Assembly: GCA_018716085.1 (NCBI GenBank)
Contig: DVKK01000061.1
Location: forward strand, 1-53,907
Reading direction: 5' to 3'
Origin: Candidatus Ornithoclostridium excrementipullorum
Lineage (GTDB): Bacteria; Bacillota; Clostridia; Christensenellales; UBA3700
DNA length: 53,907 nt
In this document: one piece after another, positions 36,824-44,739 of the stretch
Numbering within the stretch: the first letter of the stretch is position 1
Layout of the letters: every line of letters starts with the position of its first letter
Notes under the pieces: generated by a model
Told to the model about the DNA's origin: nothing
Databases searched by the model: none
What the model saw: the letters and a program-made list of their open reading frames with translations, nothing else
Position numbers and translations under genes: made by a program

Positions 36824-36895
36824 CCTTCGGTTTGGCAACAATTAACGTTGCCGCCCGATACGGCATAGTATGTATCGGACGAATAAACCCGAAGG
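36824..36895 (+). promoter_or_regulatory. Nested inverted-repeat leader covering the mazF ribosome site
   Basis: CCTTCGG (36824-36830) pairs with CCGAAGG (36889-36895), extended by TTT/AAA with one bulged C. Enclosed are hairpins GGCAAC/GTTGCC (36834-36839 with 36847-36852) and CCGATAC/GTATCGG (36855-36861 with 36872-36878). The three-stem fold hides GAAGG, the only plausible ribosome site of mazF, 8 bp before its ATG. A weak TTAACG/TAGTAT promoter (36843-36848, 36866-36871) falls inside the repeats, so they could alternatively be protein operators. Confidence 0.5.
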
Positions 36896-36902
36896 TACCG
36901 CA

Positions 36903-37256
36903 ATGATAAAGAGAGGAGAACTGTACTATGCTGATCTGAGTCCCGTCGTCGGGAGCGAACAGGGCGGCGTGCGCCCCGTACTTATCGTTCAGAACGACGT
37001 CGGGAACAAATACAGCCCCACGGTGATAGCCGCGGCGGTGACGAGCCGTCTCGACAAGGCGAAACTGCCTACGCATATAGAATTGAGCGCAAAGGAATAC
37101 GGACTGGCGAAAGATTCGGTCGTATTGCTCGAACAGATACGCACGCTCGACAAGCGCCGTCTCAAAGAGAGGATAGGGGAGATACCCGTGGACGTGATGA
37201 CGAGGGTCAACCAGGCGCTGCTGATCAGTCTCGGCGTGTCGTTTTATTCGATGTAG
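36903..37256 (+). CDS. MazF/PemK-family endoribonuclease toxin
   Basis: This 117-residue protein matches Bacillus EndoA-type Maz[35 protein letters not shown], then [18 protein letters not shown] and [19 protein letters not shown]. The R and T of catalysis fall in RPVLIV and AAVTS. Such toxins cut mRNA at short sequences and arrest growth. No MazE, CopG or other antitoxin gene is next to it: upstream is the APH-like kinase plus 94 bp, downstream a terminator. An antitoxin may lie elsewhere, or control may be through the leader. Confidence 0.88.
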   Translation: MIKRGELYYADLSPVVGSEQGGVRPVLIVQNDVGNKYSPTVIAAAVTSRLDKAKLPTHIELSAKEYGLAKDSVVLLEQIRTLDKRRLKERIGEIPVDVMTRVNQALLISLGVSFYSM

Positions 37257-37281
37257 AAGGAGCCGAAAGCGGCGACGGCGG

Positions 37282-37306
37282 GCAGACGGGATACCGTCTG
37301 CTTTTT
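37282..37306 (+). terminator. Intrinsic terminator after mazF
   Basis: GCAGACGG (37282-37289), loop GATA, CCGTCTGC (37294-37301), then five T. Confidence 0.85.
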
Positions 37307-37431
37307 GTATTTCGTACGGATACGGTCGTCGGAAAAACGGAGAACGGCGCCGAAATGTAAAATCCGTGTAAAATCCGGCGGAGAAATTTAAAGTTTTATT
37401 AAAATATTATAAAAAAGTTTTTATACGTAGG

Positions 37432-37460
37432 TTGCGTTAACGCCGTGCGTATGTTAGAAT
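37432..37460 (+). promoter_or_regulatory. Promoter with AT-rich upstream region for second GPH symporter
   Basis: TTGCGT (37432-37437) and TAGAAT (37455-37460) are 17 bp apart. About 40 bp of nearly pure A/T (37384-37425) sits directly upstream, unusual for this genome, and could act as an UP element or curved DNA boosting expression. Confidence 0.6.
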
Positions 37461-37504
37461 TAGTATAGCTGTAAAAACGCAATACAAATAAGAGGACGGA
37501 AATT

Positions 37505-39301
37505 ATGACATCTTTGAATGAGAACAAGTTCCTTATCAAGATGATGGGCACCGATCCGACCAAGAAGGAGGACATGCAGCCCAAAGAAGTGCTGTCTTAC
37601 TCCATCGCAGGTCTCGGTCAGAACATCATCTGCCAGCTCGTCACCACGTTCTTCATGCTTTACATGACGGACGTTGCGGGCGTTTCGGCTCTCTGGCTTG
37701 CCTGGATGTTCCTGGGCGCGAGACTTTTCGACGCGTTCAACGACCCGATAATGGGTTCGATCGTCGAGATGACGAGGACGAAAGCAGGCAAAATGCGCCC
37801 GTATCTGAAATATTCGCCTATCCCGATAGCGATCCTTACGGTGCTTTTGTTCGTTTCGGTCCCCGGGTGGTCGGATACGGGTAAATTCGCATATTCCACG
37901 ATCATCTATCTGTTGTGGGGTATCGCTTACACTTCGGTCGACGTGCCGTATTGGGGACTTGCCTCTTCGATGACTTCCGACACCGAAAAGAGAAACACTC
38001 TTCTCACGATCGCGCGTCTTTTCTGCACGATAGGTTCCGGAGCGGTCTCGGTGTTCATTCCCGTTATCATCGGAAACAACGGTACCGATTATCAGTACGT
38101 CGCGTATCCCATCATTGCGGTCGTCAGCATTTTGATCGCCATCCCGACATTCTGGATAGGTTACAAAGGCACAAAAGAGAGATTCTATGACGCCGAGACG
38201 GACGGAAAATTCACTCTTATCAAAAACCTCAAACTGCTCGGTAAGAACAAGCCCGCGTTGATAATCATCCTTATCGGCGTGCTCGGTTCTCTGCGTACGA
38301 TATACATGACCACCGCGGTTTATTATGCAAAATATAATCTCCGCGACTTCAGTCTTGCCGGCGTTATCTTCCTTCTTGTTGTTCCCGGAGGTCTTGCGGC
38401 GACGTTGCTCACGCCGGTGCTCTCCAATAAGTTCGGCAAAAAGGCGGTATTCTTCTGGTCGCATATCATAGGCGGCGTATTATTGGTCGCTTTGTATCTG
38501 ATCGGATTGGATTCCGACGGTAGGAGCGTCGGAGCTCAGGTCGCTTTCTACATAATCATCATTCTGGCAGGCGTTCCTTCCGGATTCAGCAATATAATGA
38601 CTTATTCCATGATAGCCGACTCTATAGACTATCTGGAAGATAAGACGGGAGAGAGAGCGGAAGCGTTCTGCTTCTCGTTGCAGACGTTCATATCCAAGAT
38701 AGGTATGGCTATGACCGCGTTCGTTACGCTCGTGGTCCTCGGAGAATACGGCTATGACGCTTCCTATGCACAGGAAGGCGGTATATCCGACGAGGTATGG
38801 AATTCTGCCGATTTCCAGCACGTACTCGAAGGCAACTGGATGGCGACCACGCTGTTGTGCGGTCTGTCTATGTTTGCCTGCGCGATACCGTTGCTCTTCT
38901 ATACGTTCAACGAAAAGAAGCAGAACGAGGCGGTCGCGAGAGTGCTTGCACGTAAGATAGTCAAGGGCGATCCCAATCCGACCGTTCATCACGAATTCGT
39001 CAATGCGGTCGCGCTCATCGATCCGGTCAAGCGCGAGAGCGTACTTATTCAGATCGCCGAGATATTCGGGCTGCACACCGTGGACGAGCTGATGCTCGAG
39101 GTCGACAGGATCAAGCACGAGGCCGATATCGCAATACAGGCGACCGAAGAGGTGCTTGTCGAAGAGACCGACGACGGAGAGACGGTCGAAGAGGTCGTCG
39201 AGACCGTGACCGAAATATCCGCCGACGAACCCGCCGCAGACGGCGAAGAAAAACCCGAAGACAACGGAACTTCGGAAGACTCTCCGGGCGACGATAAATA
39301 A
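37505..39301 (+). CDS. GPH-family sugar:cation symporter with long acidic C-terminal tail
   Basis: This 598-residue membrane protein is related to the transporter at 5947 but is not its close copy. Family marks are DAFNDPIMGSIVEMTRTKAGKMRPYL near residues 78-100 and about 12 hydrophobic segments up to about residue 470. The last 120 residues are cytosolic: a charged helical part (VARVLARKIVKGDPNPTVHHEF, ESVLIQIAEIFGLHTVDELMLEVDRIK) and an acidic low-complexity end rich in E, D, T and V. This tail is far longer than in MelB and may regulate transport. AGAGGA precedes the ATG. Substrate unknown. Confidence 0.87.
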   Translation: MTSLNENKFLIKMMGTDPTKKEDMQPKEVLSYSIAGLGQNIICQLVTTFFMLYMTDVAGVSALWLAWMFLGARLFDAFNDPIMGSIVEMTRTKAGKMRPYLKYSPIPIAILTVLLFVSVPGWSDTGKFAYSTIIYLLWGIAYTSVDVPYWGLASSMTSDTEKRNTLLTIARLFCTIGSGAVSVFIPVIIGNNGTDYQYVAYPIIAVVSILIAIPTFWIGYKGTKERFYDAETDGKFTLIKNLKLLGKNKPALIIILIGVLGSLRTIYMTTAVYYAKYNLRDFSLAGVIFLLVVPGGLAATLLTPVLSNKFGKKAVFFWSHIIGGVLLVALYLIGLDSDGRSVGAQVAFYIIIILAGVPSGFSNIMTYSMIADSIDYLEDKTGERAEAFCFSLQTFISKIGMAMTAFVTLVVLGEYGYDASYAQEGGISDEVWNSADFQHVLEGNWMATTLLCGLSMFACAIPLLFYTFNEKKQNEAVARVLARKIVKGDPNPTVHHEFVNAVALIDPVKRESVLIQIAEIFGLHTVDELMLEVDRIKHEADIAIQATEEVLVEETDDGETVEEVVETVTEISADEPAADGEEKPEDNGTSEDSPGDDK

Positions 39302-39324
39302 AAACCGTTAAACGCAATTATCCG

Positions 39325-39353
39325 TACGCTCCCCGACGATATCGGGGAGCGTA
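39325..39353. terminator. Long hairpin between symporter and dnaX
   Basis: TACGCTCCCCGA (39325-39336), 5-base loop, and TCGGGGAGCGTA (39342-39353) form a perfect 12-bp stem. There is no T-run, so it may be a weak terminator, an mRNA end stabiliser or part of the dnaX leader. Confidence 0.5.
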
Positions 39354-39370
39354 TTCGGGAAATGGAGAAA

Positions 39371-40921
39371 ATGGCATACATTTCGCTGTACCGCAAATAC
39401 CGTCCCGATTCGTTTTCTTCGATGATAGGACAGGAACACATCATCCGCACCTTGGTGAATCAGATCCGCAAGGGTGCGGTTTCGCATGCCTATCTGTTCA
39501 CGGGCTCCCGCGGTACGGGCAAGACGACCACCGCAAAGATATTCGCGAGGGCGATCAACTGCGAGCATCCGCTTGCCGACGGATCGCCGTGCGGAAAATG
39601 CGCCGCCTGCGTCGCGCTTTCGCAGCCGTCCAACATGGACATCGTAGAGATGGACGCCGCGTCGAACAACGGCGTGGACGAGATCCGTTATCTTCTCGAA
39701 AAAGTCAAGTTCGCTCCCGTGGACGGCAAGTACAAGGTCTATATCGTGGACGAAGTCCATATGCTCACGATACAGGCGTTCAACGCGCTTTTGAAGACGC
39801 TCGAAGAACCGCCCGAGCATACGGTGTTCATTCTCGCCACGACCGAGGTGCAGAAGGTCCCCGCTACGATCCTGTCGCGCTGTCAGCGTTTCGATTTCCG
39901 TCTTGTCCCCGCAGACAAGATAACGGCGCTGCTCGGCGATATTTTCGAGAAAGAGGGCAAGGCTTACCAAAAGGAAGCGCTGGCGCTCATAGCCGAAGCG
40001 GGAGGAGGATGCGTCCGCGACAGCCTGTCGCTTGCCGAGATGTGTCTATCTTACAGCGAGGACGAGGTCACGTATACCGACGTACTGGAAGTGCTCGGAG
40101 CGTGCTCGCCGTCCGCGGTCGTAGAGCTTGCTTCGGATATCCTCGGCGGCAGAACGGATAGGGCTCTCACGTCGGTAAAGACGTTTGTCCGCGAGGGAAA
40201 GAGCGCGGGCGTGCTGTCATCCGACCTGTGTACGGCGTTCTCCAATATGCTGTACTGCAAAAACAGTTCCAAGGCGGGCGCGATGCTGTCGCTGCCCGAA
40301 GACGTGCTCAAAGCCACCGCAGAAGTCGCCGCCGCCTACGACAACGTGAAAATATTGCGGTGTCTGGAAATATTCTCGGAAGTGGACGGCAATATGAGAT
40401 ACAGCGCGAATCCGTCGCTCGTACTGGAAACGGCAGTCGCAAAAGCCTGCGACGATTACGCTTCGCTGGACGCTTCGGGGATCTTGCTCAGGCTGAATAG
40501 GATCGAAAATCAGCTCAAAGCAGGTACGATAGCGATAGGGGCGCAGACGCCTGCGGCGGCAGTGAGTTTTTCCTCGGGCGAAAATTTGGCGCAGCAGATG
40601 CACACGTATTTGGTCAGGACTCTGAATGCGCGGGGCATGATCATGGAATATATGTATATGTCCCGTATCAACGAGAGCCGCTGTTCGTTTGATAAAGGCG
40701 TCTGGACCGTCGAGGTCGCAAACAACGCTCAGAAGCTGTCTCTCGAGAAGTACAAGTCGGATTACGAGCGCGTACTGAGGGAGAAGTATCCCGATCTTAT
40801 CGGAATAAACGTAGTGATGGAAGAAAAGACCGATCCGGTCAAAGAGAAAATAGAGCGCGTCGAAAAGATCTTCGGCGCGGACAAAGTAAACGTAACGCAA
40901 GGAGGCAAAGAAAATGGGTAA
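39371..40921 (+). CDS. dnaX: DNA polymerase III subunit gamma/tau
   Basis: This 516-residue clamp-loader ATPase starts AYISLYRKYRPDSFSSMIGQ. Walker A is GSRGTGKTTTAKI. A four-cysteine zinc site follows (CEHPLADGSPCGKCAAC), then VYIVDEVHML (Walker B), LLKTLEEPPEH and the sensor-1 region ATTEVQKVPATILSRCQRFDF. GGAG lies 3 bp before the ATG at 39371; an ATG at 39362 is less well placed. The stop lies 8 bases into ybaB. The block dnaX-ybaB-recR is the standard Bacillota order. Confidence 0.95.
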   Translation: MAYISLYRKYRPDSFSSMIGQEHIIRTLVNQIRKGAVSHAYLFTGSRGTGKTTTAKIFARAINCEHPLADGSPCGKCAACVALSQPSNMDIVEMDAASNNGVDEIRYLLEKVKFAPVDGKYKVYIVDEVHMLTIQAFNALLKTLEEPPEHTVFILATTEVQKVPATILSRCQRFDFRLVPADKITALLGDIFEKEGKAYQKEALALIAEAGGGCVRDSLSLAEMCLSYSEDEVTYTDVLEVLGACSPSAVVELASDILGGRTDRALTSVKTFVREGKSAGVLSSDLCTAFSNMLYCKNSSKAGAMLSLPEDVLKATAEVAAAYDNVKILRCLEIFSEVDGNMRYSANPSLVLETAVAKACDDYASLDASGILLRLNRIENQLKAGTIAIGAQTPAAAVSFSSGENLAQQMHTYLVRTLNARGMIMEYMYMSRINESRCSFDKGVWTVEVANNAQKLSLEKYKSDYERVLREKYPDLIGINVVMEEKTDPVKEKIERVEKIFGADKVNVTQGGKENG

Positions 40922-41240
40922 ATTCGGAGGTTTCGGCGGAGGAATGGGCAATATGCAGCAGCTCATGCGCCAGGCTCAGAAGATGCAGCAGGATATGGCG
41001 AAAGCCAAAGAGGAGCTCGCTCAGACCGAGGTCACGGCGGTTTCCGGCGGAGGCATGGTCGAAGTCACCATGACTTGCGAAAAGAAGCTGGTATCTATCA
41101 AGATAAAGCCGGAAGCGGTCGATCCCGACGACGTGGAGATGCTCGAGGACCTCATTATAGCCGCCGTCAACGAGGCGCAGAAACTCGCCGACGACGAGAC
41201 GGAGAAGAAGATGGGGCCGCTCTCCGGTTTCGGACTGTGA
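40914..41240 (+). CDS. YbaB/EbfC nucleoid-associated protein
   Basis: This 108-residue DNA-binding protein has the family pattern: a Gly/Met-rich start (FGGFGGGMGNMQQLMRQAQKMQ), a helix, then EVTAVSGGGMVEVTMTCEKKLVSIKI and DPDDVEMLEDLIIAAVNEA. AAGGAGG in the dnaX 3' end is its ribosome site. It overlaps dnaX by 8 bp and recR by 4 bp (GTGA). Confidence 0.93.
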   Translation: MGKFGGFGGGMGNMQQLMRQAQKMQQDMAKAKEELAQTEVTAVSGGGMVEVTMTCEKKLVSIKIKPEAVDPDDVEMLEDLIIAAVNEAQKLADDETEKKMGPLSGFGL

Positions 41241-41821
41241 ACACGATAAGATCTCTTGACAGACTGGTCGCGCAGTTCACCAAACTGCCGGGAGTAGGCG
41301 CCAAGACCGCGCAGAGGTTCGCCTATCGCGTCATCAACATGACCGAGGCGGAGGCGAACGAGTTCGCACAGGCGATCACCGACGCGAAAAACAGCGTAGG
41401 GTATTGCAAGGTCTGCGGCGGATATACAGACAAAGAGGTCTGCGATATCTGCGAAACAAGGGACAAGAGCGTGATATGTGTGGTCAAGGAACCCAAGGAC
41501 ATAGCCGCTCTCGAAAAGACAAAGGATTTCGGCGGCGTCTATCACGTGCTTCACGGCACGCTCAATCCGTTGCTCGGCATCGGACCCGACGACATAAGGA
41601 TCAAGGAATTGCTCGGCAGACTGGACGGCGTCAAAGAGGTGATAATGGCGACCAATCCCGACGTGGAAGGAGAGGCGACCGCGGTCTATATCGCGCGTCT
41701 CATCAAGCCGATGGGCATCAAGGTCACGAAGATAGCGAGCGGCATATCCATCGGCAGCGACATCGAATACGCCGACGAGGTTACGCTCTCCCGCGCGCTT
41801 GCCGACAGAAAACCGCTGTGA
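41237..41821 (+). CDS. recR: Recombination mediator RecR
   Basis: This 194-residue RecFOR-pathway protein loads RecA at gaps. The start is inferred as GTG at 41237 in a GTGA overlap, giving NTIRSLDRLVAQFTKLPGVGAKTAQRFA, the helix-hairpin-helix. A C4 zinc finger (CKVCGGYTDKEVCDIC) and a Toprim domain (ICVVKEPKDIAALEKTKDFGGVYHVLHG) follow. Length is normal for the family (about 200). Confidence 0.94.
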   Translation: MNTIRSLDRLVAQFTKLPGVGAKTAQRFAYRVINMTEAEANEFAQAITDAKNSVGYCKVCGGYTDKEVCDICETRDKSVICVVKEPKDIAALEKTKDFGGVYHVLHGTLNPLLGIGPDDIRIKELLGRLDGVKEVIMATNPDVEGEATAVYIARLIKPMGIKVTKIASGISIGSDIEYADEVTLSRALADRKPL

Positions 41822-41872
41822 CGCACGGCGTCGTCCGCGTCGCGGGCACGTTTCGGAACGGGATAGAGGACG

Positions 41873-41896
41873 AAAAGCCGCAATAAGCGGTTTTTT
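41873..41896 (+). terminator. Intrinsic terminator after recR
   Basis: CCGC (41878-41881), loop AATAA, GCGG (41887-41890), then six T, with A-rich bases on the left flank. Short stem. Confidence 0.6.
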
Positions 41897-41930
41897 GTCC
41901 GTAAAATCATCTTGTCCGCCGATATTTTGT

Positions 41931-41959
41931 TTGACTTATCACTTATATATATTTATAAT
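41931..41959 (+). promoter_or_regulatory. Sigma-70-type promoter for secDF
   Basis: TTGACT (41931-41936) and TATAAT (41954-41959) are separated by 17 bp of almost pure A/T. The 5' UTR is about 28 nt with AGGAGG. Confidence 0.7.
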
Positions 41960-41993
41960 AAGAAAAGCAGGACTTACGCAGGAGGCATAAAAA

Positions 41994-43466
41994 GTGACTA
42001 ACAACAAATCACGGGCACTTTCGGTAGCGGTATTGGTGATCTTCTCGATACTGATCATACTGGGTATAGTGTTCGCGTTCGTCAGCCTTGACGACGGTCA
42101 GCTCGGCGTTTACAACTACAACGCCTATCCGACCGTTATCAAACTCGGATTGGATCTGAGCGGCGGCGCATATGCGGAGTATACGGCGGTACAACCCGAA
42201 GGGATGTCCGACTCCGACTTCAACAACGCTTTGGAAGGTACGCGCCAGAGTCTCGAACAGCTTTTGTTCGGAAGGGGATATACCGAGGCGCAGGTCAGCA
42301 GTTACGGCAACACGATAAGAGTGGAAGTGCCCGATATCGACGATCCCGAGAGGATCTTCGATCTGATCGGCAGACCTTCCAGTCTTGAATTCAAGGAATA
42401 CACCGACGCCGATACGGTCAACGAAACGTTGATGACCGGCGAAGAGGTCGAAAGCGCCGGCGTCGTTTACGACAATACCTCCGGCTATTATCAGGTCGCG
42501 ATCCGGTTTACCGACGAGGGCGCGCAGACGTTTGCGGACATCACCACCGATCTTGTCGGCAAAAGCCTCGGTATCTACATCAACGGCGAATATGTGATGC
42601 ACGCCAGCGTCAACGAAGCCATCACCGGCGGTTCGTGTACGATAAGCGGCAACTATTCCTACGAAGACGCCTACAACCTTGCGGTGCAGATCCAGGCAGG
42701 CAGCTTCCCGCTCGAACTCAATATGACCAACTCCAACACGATCAGCGCTACGCTGGGCGACTCGGCGTTGCAGGCGGGCGTGATCGCGGGACTCGTGGGT
42801 CTTGCGCTCATCATCGTCTATATGTGCGTTTTCTACGGACTCATGGGCGTTGCGGCGAGTTTGGCGCTTCTGTACTATACCTGCACGTATATATTCTTCC
42901 TCGCGGTGTTCCCGTGGGTGCAGCTCACTCTTGCCGGTATCGCGGGCGTACTTCTCAGCATCGGTATGGCGGTAGACGCCAACGTCATTATCTTCGAAAG
43001 GATAAAGGAAGAGTACGGCGCGGGCAGAAATATGCGCACGTCGACCGACGTAGGCTTCAAGAGATCGCTCGGCGCGATCATCGACGGCAACGTCACTACG
43101 ATTATCGGCGCGATAGTGCTCATGATAGTAGGCACTTCGACGATAAGAGGTTTCGGGATCACGTTGCTGATAGGTATCGTGCTGTCCATGTTCAGTTCTC
43201 TGGTCATCACCCGTATCCTGCTCAAATCGATCATGTCTTTCCACGACGAAAGACACGCGAAGCTGTATATGCTCAAACGCAGACCCGATGACGAGTACGT
43301 CGTTGACGAAGAGGAGTCCGTCGAAGAGGGAGAGGAGACTTTCCCCGAAGAGGACGTTCCCGCGGCTCCGTCTCCGAGCGGCAAGTCCAAGCCGTCCTCC
43401 AAGCCCAATTATCCCAAGAGATATAAGGGCAGAGGCAAAGCTTTCAGAGGAGGTGCCCGTTCATGA
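41994..43466 (+). CDS. secD: Protein translocase subunit SecD
   Basis: This 490-residue Sec accessory protein uses the proton-motive force to pull proteins across the membrane. It has one N-terminal helix, KLGLDLSGGAYAEY as the D1 motif, the periplasmic P1 region, then five helices with GMAVDANVIIFERIKEE (D4) and GTSTIRGFGITLLIGI. The C-terminus carries an acidic stretch (EEESVEEGEETFPEEDVP) followed by a basic Ser/Pro/Lys tail, longer than usual. GTG start with AGGAGG upstream; ATGA overlap with secF. Confidence 0.95.
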   Translation: MTNNKSRALSVAVLVIFSILIILGIVFAFVSLDDGQLGVYNYNAYPTVIKLGLDLSGGAYAEYTAVQPEGMSDSDFNNALEGTRQSLEQLLFGRGYTEAQVSSYGNTIRVEVPDIDDPERIFDLIGRPSSLEFKEYTDADTVNETLMTGEEVESAGVVYDNTSGYYQVAIRFTDEGAQTFADITTDLVGKSLGIYINGEYVMHASVNEAITGGSCTISGNYSYEDAYNLAVQIQAGSFPLELNMTNSNTISATLGDSALQAGVIAGLVGLALIIVYMCVFYGLMGVAASLALLYYTCTYIFFLAVFPWVQLTLAGIAGVLLSIGMAVDANVIIFERIKEEYGAGRNMRTSTDVGFKRSLGAIIDGNVTTIIGAIVLMIVGTSTIRGFGITLLIGIVLSMFSSLVITRILLKSIMSFHDERHAKLYMLKRRPDDEYVVDEEESVEEGEETFPEEDVPAAPSPSGKSKPSSKPNYPKRYKGRGKAFRGGARS

Positions 43467-44587
43467 AAATGACTAAGAAAAACATCGCCAAGATGTACAA
43501 GATATGGTTCGTGGTCCCTGCCGTGATAATTCTTGCGGCTGCGATAGTGTTCGCGGCCTTTGCGGGCGTCAATCACGATATCAACAAAGGTATGAACATC
43601 GGCACCGACTTTGCGGGAGGTTCGATCGTCACGATAGTGCTCGGCGACGGCGAACTCGGCGACGACGCCGGATTCAACGAACATCTCGACGCCGTCACGC
43701 AGGTGCTCGAAGACGACTCGATAGCCGAACAGGTGGTGCAGATAGCGGCGGACGAATACGGCGTTACTCTGACGGCGGATGCGGTAAAGGCGTCGGTCAG
43801 TTACAGCCAGAGGTCGGACACGGGCAGCAATATGTCGATCATAGTCAAGTACGACAACGTGTCTTCGACATTCGACCCGAATAACGATATCACCAATGTC
43901 AGGAACGAGCTGATCGAGGCAAGACTCGAGGAGATATACAGCGCGGAAAACGGCTATACCAACGCTTCGGTCACGATGAGCAACATAGGCGCGACCGCAA
44001 GCCGGGAGATGGTAAAATCCGCACTGCTCGCGCTTGTCATATCGCTGGCGCTGATCCTGGTGTACGTCGTGATACGTTTCGAATTGTGGAGCGGTCTTGC
44101 CGCAGTCATAGCGCTGTGCCACGACGTGGCGATCATGCTTGCGTTCACGATCATGTTCCGCATCCAGGTCAACAGTTCTTTCATCGCCGCGATGATAACG
44201 ATCGTTGCGTATTCGATCAACAATACGATCGTCATATTCGACCGCGTGAGGGAAAACAACAAGATCGTTCAAAAGCTCAAGCCCAACGCTCCGCTCGACA
44301 ACTTCGCAATAGCGGATAAGTCGCTCAAACAGACTCTTACCCGCTGCGTCAATACGACGGTCACGACGCTGTTTGCGATTGTGATATTCGCGATACTGGG
44401 AGCGTCGTCGGTCAGAGAATTCGCGCTGCCGGTCATATTCGGATTGTTCGCGGGCTTCTATTCGTCCGTGTTCATCTCGCCGGCGCTGTATTCGCTGATG
44501 AAGAACGCAGCCGACAGGAGGAAGGCGAAAAAGAGAGCCGCGGGAACGTTTGTCGGACAGAAAAAACAACAACCGTCAAACGATTGA
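43463..44587 (+). CDS. secF: Protein translocase subunit SecF
   Basis: This 374-residue partner of SecD has an N-terminal helix, NIGTDFAGGSIV as the D1-like motif and a five-helix core with RFELWSGLAAVIALCHDVAIMLAF, VAYSINNTIVIFDRVREN and LTRCVNTTVTTLFAIVIFAI. The C-terminus is short and basic. It ends before a terminator at 44604. Confidence 0.95.
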   Translation: MKMTKKNIAKMYKIWFVVPAVIILAAAIVFAAFAGVNHDINKGMNIGTDFAGGSIVTIVLGDGELGDDAGFNEHLDAVTQVLEDDSIAEQVVQIAADEYGVTLTADAVKASVSYSQRSDTGSNMSIIVKYDNVSSTFDPNNDITNVRNELIEARLEEIYSAENGYTNASVTMSNIGATASREMVKSALLALVISLALILVYVVIRFELWSGLAAVIALCHDVAIMLAFTIMFRIQVNSSFIAAMITIVAYSINNTIVIFDRVRENNKIVQKLKPNAPLDNFAIADKSLKQTLTRCVNTTVTTLFAIVIFAILGASSVREFALPVIFGLFAGFYSSVFISPALYSLMKNAADRRKAKKRAAGTFVGQKKQQPSND

Positions 44588-44603
44588 CGGGATCGGATTC
44601 GAC

Positions 44604-44627
44604 AAGGGCTGCCGTCGGCAGCCCTTT
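44604..44627 (+). terminator. Intrinsic terminator after secF
   Basis: AAGGGCTGCCG (44604-44614), one-base centre T, CGGCAGCCCTT (44616-44626), ending in TTT. The stem is near-perfect, the T-run short. Confidence 0.7.
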
Positions 44628-44739
44628 GCGTTAGCGGCGGTCAAAGCTCGGCTCAGGTCTTTATCCCTGCGTCATCCGACGGAGGCGCATATCCGATAAC
44701 AGCATAAGAAACGATACGGAAAGAGATCGGGAAGGAAAT

